Origin: Streptomyces griseoluteus
Lineage (GTDB): Bacteria > Actinomycetota > Actinomycetes > Streptomycetales > Streptomycetaceae
Assembly (NCBI GenBank): GCA_000717735.1
Contig: JOBE01000033.1
Location: forward strand, 1 to 64,000
Length of the DNA: 64,000 bases
Direction: 5' to 3'
Positions within the stretch are counted from its first letter, which is position 1. Every line of letters begins with the position of its first letter. Position numbers and translations under genes: made by a program. The notes beneath the pieces are model-generated. The model was not told where the DNA came from, did not search any database, and saw only the letters and a program-made list of their open reading frames with translations. This document shows positions 43,358 through 50,818 of this stretch, in pieces.

Positions 43358-44138
43358 GATCGGGACGCTTGGCCTCGACGTGGTCGCCGGAGCTCTCGCC
43401 CCGCAGCCGGCGCCCGATCCAGGGCACCAGATACTCCCGCGCCCACTGGATGTCGTCGCGGCGCACCTCCAGGGTGCCGCGCGGGGGAACCGGCGGCCAG
43501 GCCTGGTCCGGGTCTGCGGGCACCGGCAGGCCGAGGACCTGGGCGGCGCGCAGGGCCACCCGGGTGTGTCCCTCGGCCGAGAGGTGCAGCCTGTCGTCGT
43601 CCCAGGCGCGCCGGTCCTGCACGGACTTCAGGGACCACAGGTCGAGGACCGGGCAGTCGTAGCGGTCCGCGATGGCCCGGACGTGGGCGGTGTAGGTGGC
43701 GATCTTGCCCCGGAGGTGCCGGAGCACGGGGACGTCACGGGTGTCGAAGCCGGTGGTCACCATGACGGTGCCGACGGCGGAGGTCAGTTCGGCGACGGCG
43801 CGCTCGAAGCGCTCGGCCACGTCGTCGGGGTCCGAGCCGGGGCGGATGATGTCGTTGCCGCCGGCACAGAAGGTCACCAGGTCGGGGGCGAGTTCCTTCG
43901 CCCGGGGGACCTGTTCCGCCACGATCTGGTCGAGGAGGCGCCCGCGTACGGCCAGGTTGGCGTAGCGGAAGGCGTCGTGCTCCGGCAGCTGGTCGGCGAG
44001 GAGGACCGCGAAACGGTCCGCCCAGCCGACGTACGTCCCGTCGGGTCCGGGGTCTCCGACGCCTTCGGTGAAGCTGTCACCGATCGCCGCGTACGACCCG
44101 AATGCGTTCTTGTCTCTTGATCTCGAATCGTCTGCCAC
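43344..44138 (-). CDS. SGNH/GDSL-family hydrolase
   Basis: A 264-aa SGNH esterase. Ser in AIGDSFTEG near residue 22, Gly block, GGND near 94, and the catalytic Asp/His pair in DDDRLHLSAEGH near 195. No signal peptide, so cytoplasmic. Substrate unknown; possibly a lipase or acyl esterase. Convergent and overlapping with STM4011, but not obviously part of that system. Confidence 0.92.
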   Translation of the reverse strand: MADDSRSRDKNAFGSYAAIGDSFTEGVGDPGPDGTYVGWADRFAVLLADQLPEHDAFRYANLAVRGRLLDQIVAEQVPRAKELAPDLVTFCAGGNDIIRPGSDPDDVAERFERAVAELTSAVGTVMVTTGFDTRDVPVLRHLRGKIATYTAHVRAIADRYDCPVLDLWSLKSVQDRRAWDDDRLHLSAEGHTRVALRAAQVLGLPVPADPDQAWPPVPPRGTLEVRRDDIQWAREYLVPWIGRRLRGESSGDHVEAKRPDLMPL

Positions 44139-44262
44139 GGGAGCACATCCTTCCCTTTCGGATGTGACCTACGCGACCGTAAGGAGGGGTTGACGACGGG
44201 TGACATATGCCACCGATAAAGAATTTGCCAAGCCGGAATAGAAGGGGGACGGGAACACGCCG

Positions 44263-44290
44263 GTGGCCCGGCACAGGAGTGCCGGGCCAC
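44263..44290. terminator. terminator of the LysM/M23 gene
   Basis: 12-bp perfect stem GTGGCCCGGCAC / GTGCCGGGCCAC, loop AGGA, about 40 bp past the LysM/M23 stop. Confidence 0.85.
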
Positions 44291-44332
44291 ACGGGAGTTG
44301 ACGCGTGCGCGCGCCGGAAGGACCTGCCGGTG

Positions 44333-45325
44333 TCAGATGGAGACGCCGTGCTGGCGCAGGTAGCCCAGCGGGTCGATGTCCGAGCCGTAGCTCGGCGAGG
44401 TGCGGATCTCGAAGTGCAGGTGCGGGCCGGTGGAGTTGCCGGTCGAACCGGAGAGGCCGATCTGCTGTCCACCGGTCACGGCCTGGCCGGCCGAGACGGC
44501 GAGGGAGGAGAGGTGGGCGTACTGGGAGTAGTTGCCGTCGGCGTGCTGGATGACGACCTCGTTGCCGTAGGCGCCGCTCCAGCCGGCCGAGACGACCGTG
44601 CCGGCGCCGACGGCGCGGACGGTGGTGCCGGAGGAGGCGATGAAGTCGGCACCGGTGTGGTAGCCGGAGGACCACATGGAGCCGGAGGCGCGGTACGGGG
44701 TGGAGACGCCGCCGCCGACCGGGGCGACCCAGCCGGAGGAGGTCGAGACACTGGAGGAGCCGGTGGACTGCTCGGCGGCGGGGGCCGAGGACTCCGTGGT
44801 GGCGGCGGGGGCGGCGGGACGCTCGCTGCCACGGGAGGCGCGCGGGGTGTCGCCGTTCTTGGCGGAGGACCCGGCGGAGCTCTTCTGGGTGCTCTTCGGG
44901 GCGGCGGCCTTGGGCGCGGCGCTCTTCGGGGCGGCAGCGGTGCTCTTGGCGCCGAGCGTGAGCTTCATGCCGGGCAGGATGAGCGAGGGGTCCTCGCCGA
45001 CGACCTGGCGGTTGTCGGCGTACAGCTTCTGCCAGCCGCCGGTGAGGTCGTGCTCGGCGGCGATCTTCGACAGGTAGTCGCCGGGCACGACGGAGTACGT
45101 CTTCGGCGCGGCCTTCACGGCGGCGGGCGCGGCCTGGACGGCGGCGGGGGCCGCGACCTGGGCGGCGGCGGTGACGGCCTGACCGGGGACGGCGGCCGGG
45201 GCGGCGTGGGCCCCGGTGGCACCGAGGAGCGGGAGGGCGACGACGGCGCCTCCCGTACCGGCGGCGGCGATTCCGCGGGTCAGACGGTTGGACGTGATGC
45301 GGCGGTGCTTACCCTTCGCGGGCAT
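44333..45325 (-). CDS. secreted LysM / M23-peptidase cell-wall hydrolase
   Basis: A 330-aa secreted protein. Signal peptide over about residues 1-40 (RGIAAAGTGGAVVALPLLGATGAHA), one LysM domain (TYSVVPGDYLSKIAAEHDL..., near 74-122), an Ala/Ser/Lys linker, then an M23 endopeptidase with zinc ligands in YHTGADF and PHLHFEIR. It should cut peptidoglycan cross-bridges. ATG 45325 follows GGAGAGG. The upstream leader looks like a ydaO c-di-AMP riboswitch, a known control of such wall hydrolases. Confidence 0.93.
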   Translation of the reverse strand: MPAKGKHRRITSNRLTRGIAAAGTGGAVVALPLLGATGAHAAPAAVPGQAVTAAAQVAAPAAVQAAPAAVKAAPKTYSVVPGDYLSKIAAEHDLTGGWQKLYADNRQVVGEDPSLILPGMKLTLGAKSTAAAPKSAAPKAAAPKSTQKSSAGSSAKNGDTPRASRGSERPAAPAATTESSAPAAEQSTGSSSVSTSSGWVAPVGGGVSTPYRASGSMWSSGYHTGADFIASSGTTVRAVGAGTVVSAGWSGAYGNEVVIQHADGNYSQYAHLSSLAVSAGQAVTGGQQIGLSGSTGNSTGPHLHFEIRTSPSYGSDIDPLGYLRQHGVSI

Positions 45326-45339
45326 GGCGAATTCCTCTC

Positions 45340-45516
45340 CGGCGCCTGCGAGGTGAGCTGTCGGGTTCGGACTGGAGATGCCCGGCCGCGTTCTCACGCG
45401 GCTTCACCCCGAGCCGTCCTGCGTCGCGGGACCGGCGTACTTCCTTGGGTCCCCCGCTCCTGCCACGCATGGGATGAGTGGAATTCCGGACGGTGGCAGG
45501 ATTCGGCGGTCCGACC
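45340..45516 (-). promoter_or_regulatory. ydaO-yuaA (c-di-AMP) riboswitch
   Basis: The minus-strand leader carries the ydaO hallmarks in order: CCGAATCCTGCC, GGCAGGAGCGGGGGACCCA, GGGGTGAAGCCGCG, then GAACCCGACAGCTCACCTCGC near the 3' end, finishing about 15 nt before the gene. In this class c-di-AMP binding shuts off expression of cell-wall hydrolases. Confidence 0.9.
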
Positions 45517-45528
45517 GGATTGACGGTG

Positions 45529-45558
45529 ACGCTAGACGAGCGGGGTCGGCACGAACAA
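45529..45558 (-). promoter_or_regulatory. promoter of the riboswitch / LysM-M23 transcript
   Basis: TTGTTC (45553-45558) and TAGCGT (45529-45534) on the minus strand, 18 bp apart, positioned about 15 bp before the riboswitch. Confidence 0.55.
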
Positions 45559-45879
45559 GCCACTGATTTCCATCGGCTTTCCCCGCCCCGGCTTTCGCCC
45601 CGAATTACGGTCACCCTCCGTGGATGACGGTCCTTCGATTTCCCTTTTGCGCACGGCAATTGCTCCGGGCCTCCGGCCACGATCCGTCACCTTTATGACC
45701 CTGCTCACGCGCCCGGACCCATCTCACCTGTAATCAGGGCGCGTTATACGCAAGGCCTCAATACGGACAGATCACCCATTCCCGTCCAGGGGGGTGCGCC
45801 GCCGCCGTCCCGCCTGGATGATTGCCCCTGGAACCGATCTCACGTCGGGACACCCGAACGTCGACCACCAGGAGCATCC
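45559..45879. other. divergent upstream region of the phosphatase gene
   Basis: About 320 bp without a gene. Relatively AT-rich at 45560-45780 (CACCTTTATGACC, GGGCGCGTTATACGC), so it probably holds the plus-strand promoter of the phosphatase gene; I cannot fix the boxes. Confidence 0.4.
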
Positions 45880-46692
45880 GTGACGCAGCAGCTGCCGCCC
45901 GTCGAACTGACCGAACCCGAGCTGGCCGAGGTCCGCAACTTCCGGGACGTGGGCGGCCTGCCGACGAGGGACGGGCGCGCCGTGCACCCCGGACGCCTCT
46001 TCCGCAGCGGCCACCTCGCCCACGCGACCGAGACGGACGTCGCCTTCCTCGACTCGCTGGGACTGCACACCGTCTTCGACTTCCGGAACGTGGCCGACCG
46101 CAAGATCGAGGGCCCCGACGTCGAGCTGCCCGGCGTGCGGAACGTGAACGTACCGCTCAACGATCCGGCCGACGGCAAGGAGTTCTGGAAGCTGGTCCGC
46201 GACGGCGACATCGAGCAGCTGCGGGAGATCCTCGGCGACGGCAAGGCCGCCGCCCGAATGTCCGACTCGTACCGGAAGATGGTGATCGAGCGGACCGCGG
46301 AGCACAGCCGGATCCTGCACTCCATGGCGGAGGACAGCCTCCCCGCCCTGATGCACTGCGCGGCCGGCAAGGACCGCGCCGGGCTCTCCATAGCGATCAC
46401 CCTGCTCGCCCTCGGGGTCGAGCGGGAGGCGATCGAGGCCGACTACGTGAAGTCGAACGACCCGCACCGCCGCTACAAGGTGCGCCGCAGCTCCACCGCA
46501 CCGGACGCGATGTCGCCCGAGGTGATGGAGCTGCTGAGCCCGCTCTTCGACGCGCGGGTCGAGTACCTGCGGGGCGCCTTCGAGACGATCGAGGCGACCT
46601 GGGGCTCGGTGGACACCTACCTCACGGAGGGCCTGAAGCTGGCCCCCGAGACCCTTGAGCGCCTCCGGGAGCGCCTGCTCACCGAGGTGTGA
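45880..46692 (+). CDS. tyrosine-specific protein phosphatase (dual-specificity/PTP fold)
   Basis: A 270-aa phosphatase. Nucleophile loop HCAAGKDRAG near residue 166 (Cys-x5-Arg), with NFRDVGGLPT near 18 and TVFDFRNVADR near 64 typical of bacterial PTP/inositol-phosphatase-like enzymes. Cytoplasmic. GTG 45880 with GGAGC upstream. Convergent with the 57-aa membrane gene. It may act on phosphoproteins or phosphoinositides. Confidence 0.93.
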   Translation: MTQQLPPVELTEPELAEVRNFRDVGGLPTRDGRAVHPGRLFRSGHLAHATETDVAFLDSLGLHTVFDFRNVADRKIEGPDVELPGVRNVNVPLNDPADGKEFWKLVRDGDIEQLREILGDGKAAARMSDSYRKMVIERTAEHSRILHSMAEDSLPALMHCAAGKDRAGLSIAITLLALGVEREAIEADYVKSNDPHRRYKVRRSSTAPDAMSPEVMELLSPLFDARVEYLRGAFETIEATWGSVDTYLTEGLKLAPETLERLRERLLTEV

Positions 46693-46707
46693 GCGGGCCG
46701 CCTGCCG

Positions 46708-46737
46708 GGCCGGGTGCCCCTACGGCTCCACCCGGCC
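46708..46737. terminator. stem-loop between phosphatase and small membrane gene
   Basis: 9-bp stem GGCCGGGTG / CACCCGGCC with a 12-nt loop, between convergent genes. Confidence 0.5.
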
Positions 46738-46759
46738 GCCCCGGCTCCCCCCGCGCGCC

Positions 46760-46933
46760 CTACTGGTTCTGCCCGCCCAGCATAAAAAGCAGGTAGAGGA
46801 AGCCGGCGAAGAGGTGACCGGCGACCAGGTAGGCGAACAGCCGGAGCACCAACCCCCTGGGGAACTTGCCCTCCCCGCGCTCCTCACCGGTGCCCGGTCG
46901 CGACTTGTCGGGCATCTTAGACATCTCAGGCAT
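46760..46933 (-). CDS. 57-aa single-helix membrane protein (DUF6126-like)
   Basis: A tiny protein: a charged N-terminus of about 27 residues with many Lys/Arg/Glu, then one membrane helix (GLVLRLFAYLVAGHLFAGFL and a few residues more). ATG 46933 follows AAAGGA at the right distance. It lies 35 bp downstream of the XRE/cupin regulator and is probably co-transcribed. Members of this family sit next to such regulators in many Streptomyces; function unknown. Confidence 0.75.
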   Translation of the reverse strand: MPEMSKMPDKSRPGTGEERGEGKFPRGLVLRLFAYLVAGHLFAGFLYLLFMLGGQNQ

Positions 46934-46968
46934 ATCGATCCTTTCGAGGGAATGCAGGGCCACGGGGC

Positions 46969-47598
46969 TCAGCGCCGGTGCGGGGTCCCGTCGCCGAGGC
47001 ACAGCTCGGCCGCGGGACTCTGCATCAGGGTGTGCACGAACAGCAGCTCCGCCCCGCCCGGGGTGGCGGCGCCGATCCGGTGCGGGGTGAGCGAGTCGAA
47101 GTGCGCGCTGTCGCCGGGGTCGAGGACATGGACGGCCTCGCCGAGCGCGAGCCGCACCCGGCCCTCGAGCACGTGGATCCACTCCTCTCCCGGGTGGACG
47201 CGCACGATGTCGGCCCGGGTGGCGTGCGGTACGTGGACCCGCAGGCACTGGAGGGCGCGCCCGGCGCCGCCCACCTGGCGGTAGATCCAGCCGTCGGCCT
47301 CGACGGGTTCGGAGCGGCCGGTCCGGACGACGGGGTCGCGCTCGGGGAGCGCCTCACCGAGCAGCTCGGAGACCGTCGTACCGTAGACGCGGGCGAGGCC
47401 GAGCAGCATCGGCAGCGAGGGCTGCCGGTTCCCGGTCTCCAGTCGCGACAGATGGGCCGGCGAGAGGCCGGCGCGCTGGGCCGCCGCCTCCAGGGTGAGT
47501 CCCCTCCGCCGGCGCAGGGCCCGCAGCTGCGGGGCGACGTCGGGCGGGTCGGCGGGGGTGGCAGGGTCCGGGGAGGTGTCCCCGGGGACGTGGTCCAT
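46969..47598 (-). CDS. XRE-family regulator with C-terminal cupin domain
   Basis: A 209-aa regulator. N-terminal HTH at about 25-80 (LRALRRRRGLTLEAAAQRAG, LSRLETGNRQPSLPMLLGLA), C-terminal cupin at about 125-200 (VHPGEEWIHVLEGRVRLALG, GDSAHFDSLTPHRI) that would bind a small ligand. A large perfect inverted repeat at 47620-47652 lies 22 bp before the ATG and suggests autoregulation. Confidence 0.93.
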   Translation of the reverse strand: MDHVPGDTSPDPATPADPPDVAPQLRALRRRRGLTLEAAAQRAGLSPAHLSRLETGNRQPSLPMLLGLARVYGTTVSELLGEALPERDPVVRTGRSEPVEADGWIYRQVGGAGRALQCLRVHVPHATRADIVRVHPGEEWIHVLEGRVRLALGEAVHVLDPGDSAHFDSLTPHRIGAATPGGAELLFVHTLMQSPAAELCLGDGTPHRR

Positions 47599-47619
47599 GC
47601 GTCCATTCCGCCAGCTTCG

Positions 47620-47652
47620 TGCCTCTGAGGCAAGTTTCTTGCCTCAGAGGCA
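47620..47652. promoter_or_regulatory. double palindrome, probable operator of the XRE/cupin gene
   Basis: Two exact inverted 15-bp arms (TGCCTCTGAGGCAAG and CTTGCCTCAGAGGCA) around TTT. Each arm is itself a near-palindrome TGCCTCnGAGGCA, so two dimer sites lie side by side. It could also terminate the hopanoid operon that ends at 47673. Confidence 0.75.
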
Positions 47653-47672
47653 AAAGCCGTCGAAAGCGAGCG

Positions 47673-49106
47673 TCAGCGCTGCGCGACCGCCTGCTTGACC
47701 AGTGTCCTCCCGAAGTCCCACATCAGCCCGCCGCCGCCGTGGGCCTCGTCCATGACCGCCGTGAAGGCGGTGACGAACCGGTCCACGTCCGCCTCGTCGA
47801 TGATCAGCGGCGGGATCAGCTTGATCACCTCCAGGTGGTCCCCCGAGACCTGGGTGAGGATCCGGTGCCGCTGGAGCAGCGGCACCACGACCATCTGGGC
47901 GAAGAGACCCTTGCGGGCCGCCTGGAGCATCGTCCAGCGCCCGCGGAGCCCCAGCGAGGACGGCCGGCCGAACTCGATGCCGATCATCAGACCGCGGCCG
48001 CGGATCTCGTGAAGGAGTTCGTACCGGGGCACGAGCTCCTTCAGCCGGCCCGAGAGCAGGTCGCCGATCCGGCGGGCGTGCGCGACCGTCCCCTCGTTCT
48101 CCATGACCGACAGGACGGCGAGTCCCGCGGTCATGGCCTGGGCGTTCGCGCCGAAGCTCGCCGAGTGGACGAGCACCCGGTCCATCGACGAGTAGACCTT
48201 CTTGAAGATCCAGTCCTTGCCGAGGGTGGCACCGACCGGCACGTACCCGCCGGAGAGCGCCTTGGCGACGCAGACCAGGTCCGGTTCGACCCCCTCCTCG
48301 TGCTGGTACGCGTAGAAGTCGCCGGTCCTGCCGAGGCCGGTCTGCACCTCGTCGGCGATCAGCAGCGCCCCGTGCCGGTGCAGCAGCTCCTGGGCGGCGC
48401 GCAGGAAGCCCGGCGGGGACTCGTGGACCCCCTTGCCCTGGATGGGTTCGACGACGAAGGCGGCCACGTCGCCCCTGCGCAGCTCCCGCTCCAGGGCGTC
48501 GAGGTCGCCGAGTTCGATCGCCGTGTCGGGCAGCAGCGGGGCGAAGCCGTCCCGGAAGCCCTTCTCGCCGTTGACGGAGAGGGAGCCGGTGGTCAGGCCG
48601 TGGAACGCGTGGGAGCAGTAGAGGACCCTGGGCCGCCCGGTGGCGTACCGGGCGAACTTGAGGGCGGTCTCCACGGCCTCCGTGCCGCTGTTGCCGAAGA
48701 AGACCCGGTCGAGGTGCGGGCTGTGGGCGAGGAGCCGCTCGGCGAGGAGTCCGGGCAGTGGCTGGCAGTCGAAGCGGGTGAGGTCGGCGAGCTGGGCGTC
48801 CAGGACGTCGTGGAGGGCCTTGCGGACGACGGGGTGGTGCCGTCCGAGGCCCATCACGCCGAAGCCGGCGAGCATGTCGAGGTGGTCGACGCCGTCGGCG
48901 TCCCAGAAGTGGGCGCCCTCGGCCCGCTCGTACACCTTGTCGAAGCCGATGGTGTGGAGCATCCGCGGCAGCTGGTGGTTGAGGTACTTGGCGTGCAGCT
49001 CGTACCGCTCGCCGCCGCGCTCGGCGAGCAGCGCCCGCAGGTCGAACCCGCCCTTCACGGGACGCTCGTCCTCGCCCTTCACGAGAGGCTCGTCCTCACC
49101 CTTCAC
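47673..49106 (-). CDS. PLP-dependent class III aminotransferase of the hopanoid operon (HpnO-like)
   Basis: A 477-aa class III aminotransferase. PLP-contact motifs are present: LDMLAGFGVMGLGRHHP, NSGTEAVETALKFARYATGR, AFVVEPIQGKGV, LIADEVQTGLGRTG, with Lys in VCVAKALSGG. In hopanoid biosynthesis it would convert ribosyl-derived side chains to aminobacteriohopanetriol. The N-terminus contains two 24-bp repeats holding GTG codons; 49106 is used here. It lies 7 bp after the hpnH gene. Confidence 0.9.
   Translation of the reverse strand: MKGEDEPLVKGEDERPVKGGFDLRALLAERGGERYELHAKYLNHQLPRMLHTIGFDKVYERAEGAHFWDADGVDHLDMLAGFGVMGLGRHHPVVRKALHDVLDAQLADLTRFDCQPLPGLLAERLLAHSPHLDRVFFGNSGTEAVETALKFARYATGRPRVLYCSHAFHGLTTGSLSVNGEKGFRDGFAPLLPDTAIELGDLDALERELRRGDVAAFVVEPIQGKGVHESPPGFLRAAQELLHRHGALLIADEVQTGLGRTGDFYAYQHEEGVEPDLVCVAKALSGGYVPVGATLGKDWIFKKVYSSMDRVLVHSASFGANAQAMTAGLAVLSVMENEGTVAHARRIGDLLSGRLKELVPRYELLHEIRGRGLMIGIEFGRPSSLGLRGRWTMLQAARKGLFAQMVVVPLLQRHRILTQVSGDHLEVIKLIPPLIIDEADVDRFVTAFTAVMDEAHGGGGLMWDFGRTLVKQAVAQR
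49047..49106 (-). repeat. 24-bp tandem repeats at the aminotransferase start
   Basis: Two and a half copies of GTGAAGGGYGAGGACGAGC plus five bases. Each starts with a possible GTG and carries a GAGGACGAG ribosome-site-like tract, so translation could begin at 49106, 49082 or 49058 (proteins 8 or 16 residues shorter). Confidence 0.8.
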
Positions 49107-49113
49107 GAGGCAC

Positions 49114-50136
49114 TCACCCGTTGTTCCCCGAGACGGTCTCCCTGATCGCGCGCAGGGATTCCTTGAGGGAGCCCATGGTGGCGAGGACGGCGGTGGGCTC
49201 GTAGCCGCAGTGCGCCATGCAGTTGGCGCAGCGGGGGTCCTTGCCGCGGCCGTACTTGTCCCAGTCGGTGTCCTCGATGAGTTCGCGGTACGTGGGCACG
49301 TATCCGTCGCTCATCAGATAGCAGGGGCGCTGCCAGCCGAAGAGCGAGTAGTTCGGAATGGCCCAGGCGGTGCACGGGAAGTCCGCCTTTCCTTCCAGGA
49401 AGTCCAGGAAGAGCGGCGAGTGGTTGAGCCGCCAGCGGCGCCGGTTTCCGCCCGCGAAGGCCTTCTTGAACAGTTCGCGGGTCTGTTCGACGCCGAGGAA
49501 GTGCTCCTGGTCGGGGGCCTTCTCGTACGCGTACGCGGGCGAGATCATCATCTCGTCGACCTGGAGGTCGTCGTTGAGGTAATTGAGCACCTCGATGATG
49601 GTCTGCGGGGTGTCGGTGTTGAAGAAGGTGGAATTGGTGGTGACGCGGAAGCCGCGCCGCTTGGCCTCCTTGATGGCCGCCACCGCCTCGTCGAACACGC
49701 CTTCCTTGGCGACGGATTCGTCGTGCCGCTCGCGCAGGCCGTCGATGTGCACGGCGAAGGCGAAGTACGGGGACGGGGTGAAGTCCGCCAGCTTCTTGCG
49801 GAGCAGCATGGCGTTGGTGCAGAGGAAGACGTACTTGCGCTTGGCGACCAGCTGGCGCACGATCTCGTCGATCTGAGGGTGCATCAACGGCTCGCCGCCG
49901 GCGATGGACACCATGGGGGCGCCGGACTCCAGGACCGCGCCGACCGCCTGGGCGACCGGCATGCGCTGCTTGAGGACACCCGCCGGGTGCTGGATCTTGC
50001 CGCAGCCCTCGCACTTGAGGTTGCAGGCGAAGAGCGGTTCGAGCTCGACGATCAGCGGGAACTTCTCCCGCTTGCGGAGCTTCTGTTCGAAGAGGTAGGT
50101 CCCGACCCGGATGGACTGACGGAGCGGCATGGCCAT
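49114..50136 (-). CDS. hpnH: adenosyl-hopene transferase HpnH (radical SAM)
   Basis: A 340-aa radical SAM enzyme. Cluster motif CNLKCEGCG near residues 38-45, SIAGGEPLMHPQID, a C-terminal CANCMAHCGYEPTA region. HpnH adds the 5'-deoxyadenosyl group to hopene, the first step of the C35 side chain. I chose ATG 50136 (AGGAGGTGA upstream). It follows hpnG by 7 bp in the same operon. Confidence 0.93.
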   Translation of the reverse strand: MAMPLRQSIRVGTYLFEQKLRKREKFPLIVELEPLFACNLKCEGCGKIQHPAGVLKQRMPVAQAVGAVLESGAPMVSIAGGEPLMHPQIDEIVRQLVAKRKYVFLCTNAMLLRKKLADFTPSPYFAFAVHIDGLRERHDESVAKEGVFDEAVAAIKEAKRRGFRVTTNSTFFNTDTPQTIIEVLNYLNDDLQVDEMMISPAYAYEKAPDQEHFLGVEQTRELFKKAFAGGNRRRWRLNHSPLFLDFLEGKADFPCTAWAIPNYSLFGWQRPCYLMSDGYVPTYRELIEDTDWDKYGRGKDPRCANCMAHCGYEPTAVLATMGSLKESLRAIRETVSGNNG

Positions 50137-50143
50137 AACTCGT

Positions 50144-50818
50144 TCACCTCCTGGGGAGCAGCAAAGAACGGTGCCATTCGAAGAATGCGGGAAGGACGGC
50201 ACGAAGAACACGGAAGGCCGATATTCCCCCGCGTACCGTGCCGATCCGGACCAGTTCATGTTCTGGAGCGTCCACGACCACCCGGACGGCCGCAACCGGG
50301 CGGGCATCGGGCCCCGCGCCGGCGCCCGGGAGGGCTCCCCGGGCCGTACGCAGGGTCGCCGCGGACTCCATGTCGACGGCGATCGCCCCGGTGGCCCGCA
50401 GGGCGGCCCGCTCGGGGCCGCGCACCACGTGGTCGGAGCCGGTCAGCGGCCCGGTGTGGACGGCCCGCCCCGGCACCGCCTTGACCAGGGCCTTCACCAG
50501 GAGCTCGGTGCCGCTGCAGGAGGTCGTGCCGTCGGGTCCGCGGGTCTCGTCGGCGACGACCAGGTCCCCCGGGTGCATGCCGGGGGCGAGCCCCGCGCAG
50601 AAGCCGGAGGCGATGACGGCGGCGTCCCGCCACCGCTCCTCCCCGAGCGTCCGGGTGACCGCCCGGCGGGCCCGGTCGGGTCCCATGCCCGTACGGAGCA
50701 CGGTCACCGCCCCGGGGGCACCGCCTCGGTCGCCGCTGCGCAGGGCGAGCTGCTCGATGCCGAGCGCGCAGGCGATGAGCAGCGGCGGCGGGGCGGCGGG
50801 GTCCGGCTCGCGGCCCAT
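50144..50818 (-). CDS. hpnG: HpnG-like nucleosidase / phosphorylase
   Basis: A 224-aa nucleoside-phosphorylase-fold protein (LIACALGIEQLAL, GFCAGLAPGMHPGDLVV, AIAVDMESAA). HpnG removes adenine from adenosylhopane to give ribosylhopane. ATG 50818 shares one base with the squalene-hopene cyclase stop (TGATG). Placement between hpnH and shc supports the role. Confidence 0.88.
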   Translation of the reverse strand: MGREPDPAAPPPLLIACALGIEQLALRSGDRGGAPGAVTVLRTGMGPDRARRAVTRTLGEERWRDAAVIASGFCAGLAPGMHPGDLVVADETRGPDGTTSCSGTELLVKALVKAVPGRAVHTGPLTGSDHVVRGPERAALRATGAIAVDMESAATLRTARGALPGAGAGPDARPVAAVRVVVDAPEHELVRIGTVRGGISAFRVLRAVLPAFFEWHRSLLLPRR

